NCBI RefSeq assembly: GCF_001956045.1
Contig: NZ_MRTH01000009.1
Coordinates: forward strand, 124,001-188,000
DNA length: 64,000 nt
Direction: 5' to 3'
DNA from: Paenibacillus sp. FSL H7-0331
GTDB lineage: Bacteria; Bacillota; Bacilli; Paenibacillales; NBRC-103111
Part shown: positions 55,356-64,000 of the stretch, one piece after another
Position numbering within the stretch: position 1 is the stretch's first letter
Layout: every line of letters starts with the position of its first letter
Notes under the pieces: model-generated
Database searches by the model: none
Seen by the model: only the letters and a program-made list of their open reading frames with translations
Told to the model about the DNA's origin: nothing
Translations under genes and position numbers: made by a program

Positions 55356-55982
55356 GTGAGCAGCATTCGCAACATTTATTGTGTTGGCAGAAACTATGTT
55401 TTGCATGCAAAGGAATTAAATAATGAGGTACCGACCTCTCCCTTTCTTTTCTCCAAGCCTACACATGCGCTGGTAGAAGCGGACGGCAGCCAGATTGTTC
55501 TGCCTGGTGATCGTGGTTCCGTTCATTATGAGGCCGAGCTTGTTATTCGTATTGGAAGACCCTATGAAAAAGGAATTACGGTTGATGAACTGGTGGATGG
55601 GTTAGCTATAGGCATTGATTTTACTTTGCGTGACGTTCAGAACGAAATGAAGAAAAAAAGCTACCCTTGGTTATTGGCCAAAGGTTTCCCGAATTCCGCA
55701 CTCGTGAGCAAGTTTATTGCTTTTCCAGGAGTTGAAGCATGCAAGTCTAAGGATTTTGCTCTTGTCAAAAATGGTGTAGAAGCTCAGCTTGGCAACATTA
55801 AACAGATGCTGTTTGATTTACAAACCATCGTAGATTTCTGCGCGCTTCATTTTGGCTTAGGGGAGGGCGATATTATTTATACAGGAACGCCTGAAGGTGT
55901 GGGTCCGGTTAACGACGGCGACCACATGAGCTTGCACTGGGATGGCCAAATTGTTGGGGAATGTACCATCCAGCTGACTTGA
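55356..55982 (+). CDS. Fumarylacetoacetate hydrolase (FAH) family protein
   Basis: 208 residues, the short FAH core. It shows NIYCVGRNYVLHAKELNNEVP, FSKPTHALVE, and the metal ligand region VHYEAELVIRIG with Glu-x-Glu and the Asp of IGIDFTLRDVQNEMK. KGFPNSALVSKF and IIYTGTPEGVGPVNDGD follow. Members hydrolyse or decarboxylate acylpyruvates and related diketo acids. GAGGTG lies six bases before GTG 55356, and the in-frame GTG at 55347 overlaps that site. Next to SDRs it would fit the last step of a keto-acid pathway. Confidence 0.85.
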   Translation: MSSIRNIYCVGRNYVLHAKELNNEVPTSPFLFSKPTHALVEADGSQIVLPGDRGSVHYEAELVIRIGRPYEKGITVDELVDGLAIGIDFTLRDVQNEMKKKSYPWLLAKGFPNSALVSKFIAFPGVEACKSKDFALVKNGVEAQLGNIKQMLFDLQTIVDFCALHFGLGEGDIIYTGTPEGVGPVNDGDHMSLHWDGQIVGECTIQLT

Positions 55983-56030
55983 TATTTATCAATTTGCATG
56001 AACTACTATATGAGATCGGGAGACATTAAC

Positions 56031-56429
56031 TTGATTAAAAAAGCGGAGCATATCGCGATTATTGTCACAGATATGGACAGGTCTATCGAATTTTATGGCG
56101 GGATGCTCGGATACAAGCTGCGAATCAGAGGACAGAACCCAAGGAGAGAGATGGCCTTCCTGTATCATGAGGATCAGCCTGGTTTTGAGATTGAGCTCAT
56201 TTGCGATCTCCAACCGGAGGGAGAGTATTCGGATAAGGGCATCGTCAACCATCTGGCATTTACTGTCGATAATATAGAGGAAGCTATGGATTATTACCGT
56301 ATTAAGGGGATTGAGTTCAATTCCAACAAGCCCAATACGGCTATTGACGGCGCTCAAACTATTTTCTTTACTGGACCGGACCAAGAACTGCTTCAATTCG
56401 TACAACCAGTGAAGAGGGAGCGGGTTTAG
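56031..56429 (+). CDS. VOC (glyoxalase/bleomycin-resistance fold) protein
   Basis: 132 residues with two beta-alpha-beta modules: KKAEHIAIIVTDMDRSIEFYGGMLGYK and VNHLAFTVDNIEEAMDYYRIKG, ending PDQELLQFVQP. The His of AEHIAI, the Glu of FEIELICD, the His of NHLAF and the Glu of QELLQF are positioned as metal ligands. GGGAG lies about eight bases before TTG 56031; an in-frame ATG at 55998 has no ribosome site. It is the last gene of the run, and a terminator follows. Lyase, isomerase or dioxygenase activity is possible. Confidence 0.8.
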   Translation: MIKKAEHIAIIVTDMDRSIEFYGGMLGYKLRIRGQNPRREMAFLYHEDQPGFEIELICDLQPEGEYSDKGIVNHLAFTVDNIEEAMDYYRIKGIEFNSNKPNTAIDGAQTIFFTGPDQELLQFVQPVKRERV

Positions 56430-56489
56430 AGGCTTCACCCGGTTTGCTTTCCTTAACCAAGTAAGGATCAAGGCTTGCTCCAAGATATG

Positions 56490-56528
56490 AAAAGGACCTG
56501 ACGGTTAGCTAGCCGCCAGGTCCTTTTT
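56490..56528. terminator. Bidirectional terminator ending the ABC-SDR run
   Basis: AAAAGGACCTG-CGG and CCG-CAGGTCCTTTTT pair around a short loop; it also serves the convergent BcsB-like gene. Confidence 0.85.
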
Positions 56529-56560
56529 GAGTTATATTTGTAATTTCTATTTAAGCATTT

Positions 56561-58744
56561 TTACTTGCGCTTAAGTGTTAACCAAATGACACCGGCAATC
56601 ACAGCAAGCATGCCTATAAAAGCAATGATGAATACTACACCATTTAATTCGAATTGATCGCGACCTGTTAGAAAGTCACGCACCTGATTGGATTTTGGTT
56701 TGGCGTTTGCCTTGAGGGGAACCGGTTCTTCAGCAAATTCATGAACTTTATTCAGACTATCGATAGCGACAAATTTACCGGATATTTTGCCACTTTCAAC
56801 AGGACTTGTTAATACATCACTTATCGAGCTGATCCGATCCGGAGAAGTTGCAGCCATAAGCAGCAAGGTTTTGTTCTCATTCAGTGGAGAGCGAGACAAT
56901 TGGATAACCGCTGAACGGCTCTGTAAATTACTTAATAATTCTACATTTTTGGCAAGCGAAGTCATTTGATCGCCTTTAAATTGTACGGAGCTGTCAGCGA
57001 ACCCATTCATGAAATCAGGGATATCTTTGCCTGTGCCAATATACAGAACGTTACGATCCCGAAGCAGATCCTTGAGCCCTGCCGCGGATACTTTAGCCAT
57101 AGTTAAATCAGTGTTGTCCTGTGCGCTTCTGCCGATAATTCCAACAGCAGTCATAGCTATGTTCAGCTCTTTCGTGCCGATTTTGTCAGGAAAGAGGAAG
57201 GTGGCCTGGTTCCAACGGTTGTTCACTACAAAGGAGTAAGGTATCGATTGCAGATTAAAGCTTTTTCTTTCAACAGGCGTGTACGTTAAAGAAGAAGAAT
57301 TATCAATAACGGCCCAGTTTCCAATCAAATTCGGGTCTACGCAAGCTTCCTGCTGCTTATTCTGTGTCAGGTTTGCAAATTGGAAGGTAACTTCAATCTC
57401 AAGTCTCCGGGAAGCTCCGATAGAATCTTGGGTGAAATCAATTTCCAGTAATCCTGAATCGCTGGTTGCCTCGCTGAGCCTATGACTGTCAACAGGTATA
57501 CCATTCAGCTTAACCGCTATGACGGAATTTCCGAGATCGATGGACTTGGAATGCTTGAATGCTAATGTAAGCCGTGCACCATTCTCTATATCCGCATAGG
57601 CAGGAAGATTGTAATTAATTGTGGTACTGGCTTGCTGCATGCCACCTATGGAGAGATTGGAATAGCCGATTTTCTCCAAGGTCACCGTATAGGGACTACC
57701 TTGCTTGAACGGATTTAAAGCCTCCGTTTTTTTCAAAGAAGCAGGAATGGAGGTTGTTTGACCAAGCAGCTGAGCATATAGCGATTCATTCGTTAATATA
57801 GATACTGCATTATTGAGTTTTTCTTCCTTGCCTGTTATGACCAAACCGTTTAATTCCGGATTCCACGGAGATTGGCCTACCCCGATAAAGCCTTGTCCTT
57901 GAAGGGCCGGGTCAGCTTGCTTGCGATAGGCATCTTCTATGGCTTGGCCGCGTTCCTTCCAATGACCTGTCTGTCCGATCCAAATCGTGTTGTTCTCACG
58001 TAATATCGTATCGGTTAGATCCGATTCCGCATAGATCGGAATATTGATTCGGCTGGCTGATGCTTGGGCTGAAAAAAACTGTACCATACGAGCGGCTGCA
58101 GTGAACTCCACCTGCTCGATTTCGTCGGGGACGACCAGGATGGATTGAAGCGGCTGTTGGCTGCCTTTTTCGAAGAATGGGCTTGGATACCAGGTCAGAT
58201 CAGCATTCGCGTAATTTTTACCGACATTCAAGTGAATGCTGCTATTTTTACTTACAGTCAACCAATTGGCAGGATTATTCGGGTCTGGACATGCATTATC
58301 GGAAATGACCATATGTGTGATAAGGGACAGCTTACGATAACCCGGATTTGTAAGGTAATTGGCGATATCCGCACGTAAGTGAGCCTTCTCTTTATTGGAA
58401 TTGTCCAGTAGCACACTACCTACTGGCGTATCGTCGATTAATAGGGTCAAGGTTGAGGTTTTGGATAACAGCGTTGTAGCATGTCCAAATTCGATGTCCA
58501 CGAATGAACCAGGAAGCACCTTTCGACCTCTACCAATCTCAAAATATACGTCTTCGCGGGCATTTTCGCCTTTAAGCGTACGATCCTCCGAGAAAACCGG
58601 GAAATTTTCACTGTTTTTTGGAGTGGCGCTGGTTGAGTTAGGCACAGTACCGGGCTCTAATGCCCAGATGGAAGGCAGGTTGACGGTGGAGAAAAGAACC
58701 AAAAGAAATAATATAAACACACTGGAACGCAATAAAGGTTTCAT
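56561..58744 (-). CDS. BcsB-like cellulose synthase regulatory subunit family protein
   Basis: A 727-residue secreted or membrane-anchored protein. A signal peptide (about 1-28, ending near IWA-LE) leads, and one C-terminal membrane helix closes it (about 702-723, GVVFIIAFIGMLAVIAGVIWL). The body matches BcsB-type beta-sandwich modules: FVDIEFGHATTLLSKTSTLTLLIDDTPVGSVLL, WYPSPFFEKGS, and a second carbohydrate-binding-like module near 370-480. BcsB proteins help carry glucan chains away from a synthase. No synthase gene is in the window. The gene follows the GGDEF-like gene on the same strand with a 64-base gap. Confidence 0.82.
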   Translation of the reverse strand: MKPLLRSSVFILFLLVLFSTVNLPSIWALEPGTVPNSTSATPKNSENFPVFSEDRTLKGENAREDVYFEIGRGRKVLPGSFVDIEFGHATTLLSKTSTLTLLIDDTPVGSVLLDNSNKEKAHLRADIANYLTNPGYRKLSLITHMVISDNACPDPNNPANWLTVSKNSSIHLNVGKNYANADLTWYPSPFFEKGSQQPLQSILVVPDEIEQVEFTAAARMVQFFSAQASASRINIPIYAESDLTDTILRENNTIWIGQTGHWKERGQAIEDAYRKQADPALQGQGFIGVGQSPWNPELNGLVITGKEEKLNNAVSILTNESLYAQLLGQTTSIPASLKKTEALNPFKQGSPYTVTLEKIGYSNLSIGGMQQASTTINYNLPAYADIENGARLTLAFKHSKSIDLGNSVIAVKLNGIPVDSHRLSEATSDSGLLEIDFTQDSIGASRRLEIEVTFQFANLTQNKQQEACVDPNLIGNWAVIDNSSSLTYTPVERKSFNLQSIPYSFVVNNRWNQATFLFPDKIGTKELNIAMTAVGIIGRSAQDNTDLTMAKVSAAGLKDLLRDRNVLYIGTGKDIPDFMNGFADSSVQFKGDQMTSLAKNVELLSNLQSRSAVIQLSRSPLNENKTLLLMAATSPDRISSISDVLTSPVESGKISGKFVAIDSLNKVHEFAEEPVPLKANAKPKSNQVRDFLTGRDQFELNGVVFIIAFIGMLAVIAGVIWLTLKRK

Positions 58745-58808
58745 CGAAATGAGTCACTTCCTTAGGGATTTCTTTGACGGATACGTTCGATCGGTGAGCT
58801 GTATTAGG

Positions 58809-59678
58809 TTAAACATCGCTAAATTTTAATTCCTGTTGAGCCTTCTCCAATATTTCATAGCAGGTCATGCCATGTGGAGGGCAATCTACTTTGCTATGTC
58901 TAAGCTTGGCAGTAACCGTACCTTTGCCGCGAGGACGGGTGAGCAGCATGGAGTTAAAATGATCATCGAGCCATAGCTCGGCTATGCTGGAATTGGCTCT
59001 CTCTGTTCCTGACAGGAGCATCGCGAATTGGCCTTCCTCCAGGTATGCCTTAATCTCAACCTCAGGCATAATATCATTAATAAGTTCGGCGACCTTATTC
59101 AGAAAAAGCTGAGTTTGCTCGTAACCATACTCTTTAAAAAAATCGTGAAACTGATTGATTTCTACTATTATAAGGGACAGCTTGCGTTTGTTGCGTACAC
59201 CCAAAAATATAGCTTCCTCAAATCGCTTCAGAAACAGATCGTGATTAACAAAGTCCAAGGATTCCTCAATGACAAAAGGTTCATCGATATAGGACTCACT
59301 GTTTTTTCTATTGTTTGCGAGCGGGCTTCTGCCCTTGTTTTTGGATTGACCGCCCCGTTTGTTAATTCCCCCAATGAGAGAAAAGAACGGAAAGCAAAGC
59401 AACCAGATCAATTCGTTCCAGCCGACAGTGGCTATATGATTCCTCACATACAATTGATAAACAACGGAGCTCCCGTATACGGCAATAACAAAAAAAGTAA
59501 GCATCAACGTGTGATCGGTTCTACGAAAATAACCGACGACTCCTAACAATATAGCAACTATAAACCACAGCGTATTCGTTGGATAAACCTGGTTTGTCAT
59601 TATAAGATAAAGAGTTAGAAACCCAATTGAAAGCACTTGAAGTAAAATATTAGCATACATTCTGTCCGGCGATTTCAT
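58809..59678 (-). CDS. Membrane protein with degenerate GGDEF domain
   Basis: 289 residues. Four or so helices fill the first 105 residues, followed by a linker and a GGDEF-like domain (about 145-289). The signature that should read GG[D/E]EF is EEGQF (Glu214-Phe218), within YLEEGQFAMLLSG, so cyclase activity is unlikely. RxxD inhibitory sites are not obvious either. Degenerate GGDEF proteins of this layout, such as YdaK of B. subtilis, sense c-di-GMP or bind partners to steer exopolysaccharide production. The neighbouring BcsB-like gene supports such a role. Confidence 0.78.
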   Translation of the reverse strand: MKSPDRMYANILLQVLSIGFLTLYLIMTNQVYPTNTLWFIVAILLGVVGYFRRTDHTLMLTFFVIAVYGSSVVYQLYVRNHIATVGWNELIWLLCFPFFSLIGGINKRGGQSKNKGRSPLANNRKNSESYIDEPFVIEESLDFVNHDLFLKRFEEAIFLGVRNKRKLSLIIVEINQFHDFFKEYGYEQTQLFLNKVAELINDIMPEVEIKAYLEEGQFAMLLSGTERANSSIAELWLDDHFNSMLLTRPRGKGTVTAKLRHSKVDCPPHGMTCYEILEKAQQELKFSDV

Positions 59679-59885
59679 TTCTTACATTCTCCCTCCAAAT
59701 CATTCTTGCGTATTCACAAAGCAGTTCTAGGTTCGACATGACTATATTCCCCAGAGTTTATGAATTCACCTTTTTTTCTAAAAAAAAACGAAATTTCAAC
59801 AAATTATTTTACTAAGATAAACGAAAGTAGGGAGGACTGCAAACTAATTTTTAGTAAAGTTTATTAAGTTGGATTCACAAGCAAC

Positions 59886-59930
59886 AAAAAGGCTACTGAC
59901 TGGCGCAAACTTCTGCCCAGTGTAGCCTCT
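59886..59930 (-). terminator. Terminator after the secreted-protein gene (minus strand)
   Basis: On the minus strand, AGGCTACACTGG...CCAGTCAGTAGCCT is followed by TTTTTG. The 276-base gap around it is otherwise AT-rich and featureless. Confidence 0.8.
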
Positions 59931-59954
59931 GATGTGGAATATGGATATACGTAT

Positions 59955-61703
59955 TTAATTGTTCAGTGTAGCAACCAAGCTTCTTACTGGACCATTTGGA
60001 GTTTCGATGACCTCATAAATTTTCAGGACGATCGGATTTTCCAACTGATCGGATGTCGAATCCGTGAAATAAATGAGCTGTTCGCCAGAGGTCAAACGGC
60101 CTTCACCGTTCAGGCTTTGCGTATTGGATGCAATCCGTCTGCCATCCTTGGTTTCTAATTCAATTAAAAGCTTGTTGTAATTGCTATCGACCATCACGGG
60201 CTCAAGTGTCTTTAAATCCATATTGATACGCAGCTTATAGCTGTATTTGTAGCTTAAGGTTGATGGGTTGGATAGGGCAATATTCGTTAACGCCCAATCG
60301 TGAATTGTAACCTCGTAAGGATACATATTCAGCTTTACATTATCCTTCACTGGTTTGTTGACTGTCAGGATCGATTGTGCAAAATTGATTTTGTACGGTG
60401 CTGCCGTTTTATTATCAATTAAACGCAGATTATATTGATCCACCGTACCGCCAACTGGAAGCACAAACGAGTAGTTGACGAGATAATCCGTTCCAGGTAC
60501 GACCAGACTGGTTGATGCATTGATTCGATTCCCGGCGTAGATAAAACCATTACCCATCAGTTCAGCGGCAAACTGGGGAACTGGCAGCGGCTTATCGCCT
60601 TTGTTGGAGAATCTCATTTTGATGATCCCGGTGCTGTAGCCCATTCCTTTATTTTCATAAATTTGAAAATCGGCAGCGGATATATTGATGTTAGGGTTGA
60701 CCACGTTGTTGATCGGATCGATTGGGATTTGTGAATTCAGTAAGTAGGCAGATGCTTTGGTGCTGTCTGATACCAGTTGTTCGGCTGTAGGCGCGCCAAA
60801 GCTGAGACGACCTATATAATAGGTAAGGTTAGCTGAAGCGTCTGTCCGGTTTGGAATTTTAAACGATTCGGGTGTAGATAACGTGAAGCTGATCAGCTGT
60901 GTATCCAAATCCGTTGGAACCGTCCAATAAATGTATTTCTTTTCACCAGGATCTATGGAGCTGACGGTTTGATCGGCTCTTGAACCTTTGTAATTCTGCG
61001 TGCTGGATTTGCCCTCGATAATAAAACCAGGAATAACCTCGGTTTGTTTGCCGGGATTTTGTACAAGCAGCTTGATTACCTGAACGGGAGTTTGATCCTT
61101 GAAATCTGTAGTCATGTTAATTGGCGTATAGGTCAAAGCTGAATCCAGTGAAGGAATCGTGAATGCTTCTCCCCATTTTTTGATAAGCGCAGGGTCTGAA
61201 ACGATGGATTGATCACCGTACCAAACCAGATTGGAGATGGGCAGATCGAGCATAGTCGTTTCGACCTTCGGATAGACGTCTTTGTTCACATCGACCCAAA
61301 CGATACTTGTCGGCTTCAGATTATCGGGTAATTCGACCTGAGCCATATAACTGAGTGTGATATTGGACAGCGGAGGGACCGAAATGGCATTGTCGGAGCT
61401 GCCGCGCAGCACATATCGTGCTCCATTGTCTGTCACGATCCGAATTTCGTAATCGGGGACTCTTACCGTATCGTTGGAAACATTATACATTTTGACAATA
61501 GTGCCGATACGCGTGCCAGTTAAGGTATGCTCACTCAGCAAACCATTGATCTTGACCTGAAGTGGTCCGGTCAGCGTGGAGGGATAACGTGTATCCACAG
61601 CTGCGGCTTGCGTCTCATCAGCCAATGCGGCGAAGTAAGGGAATGATAGAAGAAGTGATGATATCAAAATGACGGACAGAGCTTGCTTTCTAACTTTTTT
61701 CAT
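59955..61703 (-). CDS. Secreted protein of unknown function, beta-rich
   Basis: 582 residues. A signal peptide of about 29 residues ends ALA-DE. The rest is rich in Thr, Val, Asn and Ser, with repeated beta-sandwich-like phrases (IGTIVKMYNVSNDTVRVPDYEIRI; PVPQFAAELMGNGF; VIPGFIIEGKS) that suggest three or four Ig-like modules. There is no C-terminal membrane helix or cell-wall anchor motif. I recognise no family. A GGAGG site precedes the ATG. It starts 27 bases after the adaptor gene and is followed by a terminator, so it is the last gene of the efflux operon. Confidence 0.7.
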   Translation of the reverse strand: MKKVRKQALSVILISSLLLSFPYFAALADETQAAAVDTRYPSTLTGPLQVKINGLLSEHTLTGTRIGTIVKMYNVSNDTVRVPDYEIRIVTDNGARYVLRGSSDNAISVPPLSNITLSYMAQVELPDNLKPTSIVWVDVNKDVYPKVETTMLDLPISNLVWYGDQSIVSDPALIKKWGEAFTIPSLDSALTYTPINMTTDFKDQTPVQVIKLLVQNPGKQTEVIPGFIIEGKSSTQNYKGSRADQTVSSIDPGEKKYIYWTVPTDLDTQLISFTLSTPESFKIPNRTDASANLTYYIGRLSFGAPTAEQLVSDSTKASAYLLNSQIPIDPINNVVNPNINISAADFQIYENKGMGYSTGIIKMRFSNKGDKPLPVPQFAAELMGNGFIYAGNRINASTSLVVPGTDYLVNYSFVLPVGGTVDQYNLRLIDNKTAAPYKINFAQSILTVNKPVKDNVKLNMYPYEVTIHDWALTNIALSNPSTLSYKYSYKLRINMDLKTLEPVMVDSNYNKLLIELETKDGRRIASNTQSLNGEGRLTSGEQLIYFTDSTSDQLENPIVLKIYEVIETPNGPVRSLVATLNN

Positions 61704-61730
61704 TCAATAGCCTCCATTTACAATTCAAAC

Positions 61731-62960
61731 TTATTTTCGCAGTTCAATTTTGTCTTTGTCCTTCAAATCCTGGGTACCGGACACGATGACTTGTTCGCCT
61801 TCCTTGATGCCATCCGTAACTTCCCGATTCGTATCGGCAACCCGACCCAAAGTAACCTTACGTTTCTCTGCCTGATCGTTAGCTGCGACAAACACATAGT
61901 TGTCATTACCTTCCTTGACGATGCTTGCGGTCGGGATTGTCACGACATCTTGAGTAGAGCCTCCGCCCAGCTGCAGCTTTACTCTCATACCTGATTTCAG
62001 CTTTTGATCGGGGTTGGGTACGCTTAGCTCCAGCACGTAGGTTTTGCTTTGCGGGCTCATGACATCAGCCAGATAAGTAATCGTACCTGTCATAGAGGCA
62101 TTGCCCCCCTGTGTAACAAAAGGAATGGTGGTTTTGCCTTGAATATATTTCATAGAGCTTTCGGTAATGTCAGCATGAACTTTAATCGGGTTCAATTGCT
62201 GGATAACACCGGCTACATAACCGGCCTGCACGGTGATACCCTGTTCAGGAAACAGATCGGTCAGCACGCCGCTGATCGGTGCTTTCACTTCAAAATCAGA
62301 TAAGGTTTTGTCAATATCTCGAAGTGACAGCTCTGTTGATTGCTGCTGAATACGTAGTGTAGCGAGTGGATCGGTTGCATCCAGATTAGCCAGCTGCTTT
62401 TGCGCTGTATCCAGGTCAAGTCGATTGGTCTTGATCTGGGTTTCGATCTTCTCCAGCTGAGCTTTGGTAGCAAGCCCCGCATCGTAGTCATTACGTGTAT
62501 TGTTATAGCTTTTTTCCTGATCGGCGATCAGGATTTCGAGCTTCTGCACGGTATTGGTAAGAACTCCGCGATTCGTAGAAATGTCTTCGCGGGTTTTGTT
62601 AATTTGCGCCTGCAGATTTTGCAGCGTAAGATCGGTTTTTTCCTTGTTTCTGGCAGCATCCACAGAATCGAGTACGAGCACAACGTCGCCTTGATTCACG
62701 GTGTCACCGCGTTTTTTGAGAATTTCTTTTACATCGCCACTTACTTTGCTCAGCATGTTGACCTGGGTAGAAGAGACTACATCCGCATCAAGCTCGGTTT
62801 TATCTTCCATCTTTTGTTTGGCGGCAGGTGTGGTTTTGACTGATTTGACTTGACTGCTGCTGGCACTCGTTGTTGAGCAGCCGACTGCAACTGCTCCGCT
62901 TATAGCGAGGATAAGTCCGGTTTGAATCCATCGTTTCCACTGGACGGGATTATTGTTCAT
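61731..62960 (-). CDS. HlyD/RND-type efflux adaptor lipoprotein
   Basis: 409 residues. A lipobox (AVGC, Cys near residue 28) anchors it to the membrane. Lipoyl-like halves flank a coiled-coil hairpin: VSGDVKEILKKRGDTVNQGDVVLVLD at about 80, helices at about 110-210, then FEVKAPISGVLTDLFPEQGITV. A beta-barrel (IKVHADITESSMKYIQGK) and a membrane-proximal domain (GRVADTNREVTDGIKEGEQVIVSGTQDLKD) follow. Adaptors of this type in Gram-positives connect pumps to the cell wall side. It lies 44 bases after the MFS pump gene. Confidence 0.88.
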   Translation of the reverse strand: MNNNPVQWKRWIQTGLILAISGAVAVGCSTTSASSSQVKSVKTTPAAKQKMEDKTELDADVVSSTQVNMLSKVSGDVKEILKKRGDTVNQGDVVLVLDSVDAARNKEKTDLTLQNLQAQINKTREDISTNRGVLTNTVQKLEILIADQEKSYNNTRNDYDAGLATKAQLEKIETQIKTNRLDLDTAQKQLANLDATDPLATLRIQQQSTELSLRDIDKTLSDFEVKAPISGVLTDLFPEQGITVQAGYVAGVIQQLNPIKVHADITESSMKYIQGKTTIPFVTQGGNASMTGTITYLADVMSPQSKTYVLELSVPNPDQKLKSGMRVKLQLGGGSTQDVVTIPTASIVKEGNDNYVFVAANDQAEKRKVTLGRVADTNREVTDGIKEGEQVIVSGTQDLKDKDKIELRK

Positions 62961-63004
62961 TTGAATAGATGCCCCTTTACAATAAAATCGGTAATAATAG
63001 CTAA

Positions 63005-64000
63005 TTATTCGCCCATCACGTGCTGTTTGGGTGCGCCGCTTACTTTGGTATTTCTCAAAAATAAGGAAAGCACGGCAGCTATAAAAGATAGTACAGCCGT
63101 AATAATAAATACATCGTCCAAGCCCATGACAGTGGCCTGCAGTTGTACTTGACCGTTCAGGTAGGCCAGTGCGCTTGAGCTTGCCTGTGTAGCCGATTGT
63201 CCCATGCCCATATACTGATTCTGCAGCTGTGAGAATTGAGTTGCGATGTTCGTTGAGAACATATTCAATTGATCAGAAAGATCCGCGATATGAAAAGTGC
63301 GACGATCTGAATAGAGCAGTCCAAGCCAGGCAATGCCGAAAGACGAGCTGATCTGTCTAACGGTGTTGGACAACGCAGTTCCCTGACCCATCTTGTTCAT
63401 CGGAATGGTGTTCATGCCAACGGTTTGAATCGGCATCATCATCAAGCCCATTCCCATTGCGCGAAACACGAGCCAGAAAATGAGGGTAGAAAATGCAGTT
63501 GTAATATCCAAGGCCGAGGTTAGATAGAGAGCCACTCCTGTAAGAAGAAGTCCGATGATTGCCAACAATCGAGCGCCGAATTTATCGAAGAGAGCACCGG
63601 CTATCGGCATCATAATTCCCGACATCACGGCCTGCGGCAGCAGAATCAGACCTGTCTGTACGGCAGATAAGCCGGAGAGGGTTTGTAAAAATACGGGCAG
63701 CAGGAACAACACTCCCATCATGATCAGTGTCGAAATACTGGAAATGACAAGTGAAAGTGTGTAGGTGCCGTTTTTTAACAAGCTTAAATCCAGTAATGGA
63801 TAGTCGATCGTTAGTTCAATAGCGACAAAGATAAGGAGACAGATCAAACCTATCGCTATAAAAGCGATGACCTCGTGGTCCGACCAGCCTTTCTCGGTTA
63901 CCTTGCCGACTCCATACAGCAGGGACGCTAATCCGATACTGGAGGTAAGAAAGCCCCAAAGATCGAATTTACTGGCAACAGGAGATTTAAATTCCTTCAA
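63005..64000 (-). CDS. DHA2-family MFS drug efflux pump (EmrB/QacA type), N-terminal part outside window
   Basis: 331 codons up to the right edge; the true start lies beyond it, as the frame is open at the edge. About nine helices are visible. The family's central loop and repeat features appear in LIMMGVLFLLPVFLQTLSGLSAVQTGLILLPQAVMSG and PIAGALFDKFGARLLAIIGLL, and GTALSNTVRQISSSFGIAWLG carries the conserved Arg-Gln region. DHA2 pumps have 14 helices and about 480-520 residues, so about a third is missing. It is paired with the adaptor downstream, as in EmrAB. Confidence 0.88.
   Translation of the reverse strand: MKEFKSPVASKFDLWGFLTSSIGLASLLYGVGKVTEKGWSDHEVIAFIAIGLICLLIFVAIELTIDYPLLDLSLLKNGTYTLSLVISSISTLIMMGVLFLLPVFLQTLSGLSAVQTGLILLPQAVMSGIMMPIAGALFDKFGARLLAIIGLLLTGVALYLTSALDITTAFSTLIFWLVFRAMGMGLMMMPIQTVGMNTIPMNKMGQGTALSNTVRQISSSFGIAWLGLLYSDRRTFHIADLSDQLNMFSTNIATQFSQLQNQYMGMGQSATQASSSALAYLNGQVQLQATVMGLDDVFIITAVLSFIAAVLSLFLRNTKVSGAPKQHVMGE

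Overview
The window is a 64 kb piece of a low-to-mid GC Gram-positive chromosome. It is most likely Paenibacillus or a close relative in Bacillales. The evidence is strong AGGAGG-type ribosome sites, frequent GTG and TTG starts, T-box leaders on tRNA synthetase genes, sporulation and competence genes (spoVB, comN), and a gene order matching the Bacillus subtilis block comN-secDF-recJ-apt-relA-dtd-hisS-aspS-tcdA-rarA-cymR-iscS-yrrD-yrrI-alaS-ireB-ruvX-yrzB-mltG-yrrN-yrrO. The genus is an inference from layout and protein style, not from a database search.

Left part (1-35 kb) is conserved housekeeping DNA. A SpoVB-type flippase leaves the window on the minus strand. On the plus strand follow comN with a long acidic extension, separate secD and secF, a cation efflux gene, recJ-apt (stop/start overlap), relA-dtd, a small unknown gene, a membrane-anchored FAD oxidoreductase, hisS (T-box)-aspS, tcdA, rarA and a CorC/CNNM-type transporter. 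mnmA is inverted, then come cymR-iscS, a PRC-barrel protein, a zinc ribbon, an AI-2E-type permease, alaS (T-box), ireB-ruvX-two DUF1292 genes-mltG, and two U32 proteins of the tRNA-hydroxylation type. The spacers before tcdA and alaS carry a shared intergenic palindromic repeat family, and the alaS leader also holds a near 280 bp imperfect inverted repeat.

Middle part (35-47 kb) is signalling and membrane functions: a chemoreceptor, a nucleotide-sugar epimerase and a Tat-type phosphoesterase (minus strand), a KimA-type potassium importer, a three-gene CheA-like/CheX/CheY cassette without a CheW-binding domain, and a DUF2157 plus GDYXXLXY membrane protein pair.

Right part (47-56.5 kb) looks like one catabolic regulon. 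A cyclic amidohydrolase and an IclR regulator lie on the minus strand. Divergent from iclR is an eight-gene run: a polar-amino-acid-type ABC importer (binding lipoprotein, permease, ATPase), an epimerase-like dehydrogenase, two SDR proteins, an FAH-type hydrolase and a VOC protein. Palindromes of the form ATTATCA-N5-TGATAAT lie upstream of the amidohydrolase gene and in the iclR/ABC intergenic region, which makes them the best operator candidates. The substrate is unknown.

The end (56.5-64 kb, minus strand) holds an efflux set (DHA2 MFS pump cut by the window edge, lipoprotein adaptor, unknown secreted protein). After it come a membrane protein with a degenerate GGDEF domain and a BcsB-like exopolysaccharide subunit, with no glycosyltransferase beside them.

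No rRNA, tRNA, CRISPR array, transposase or prophage gene was seen.
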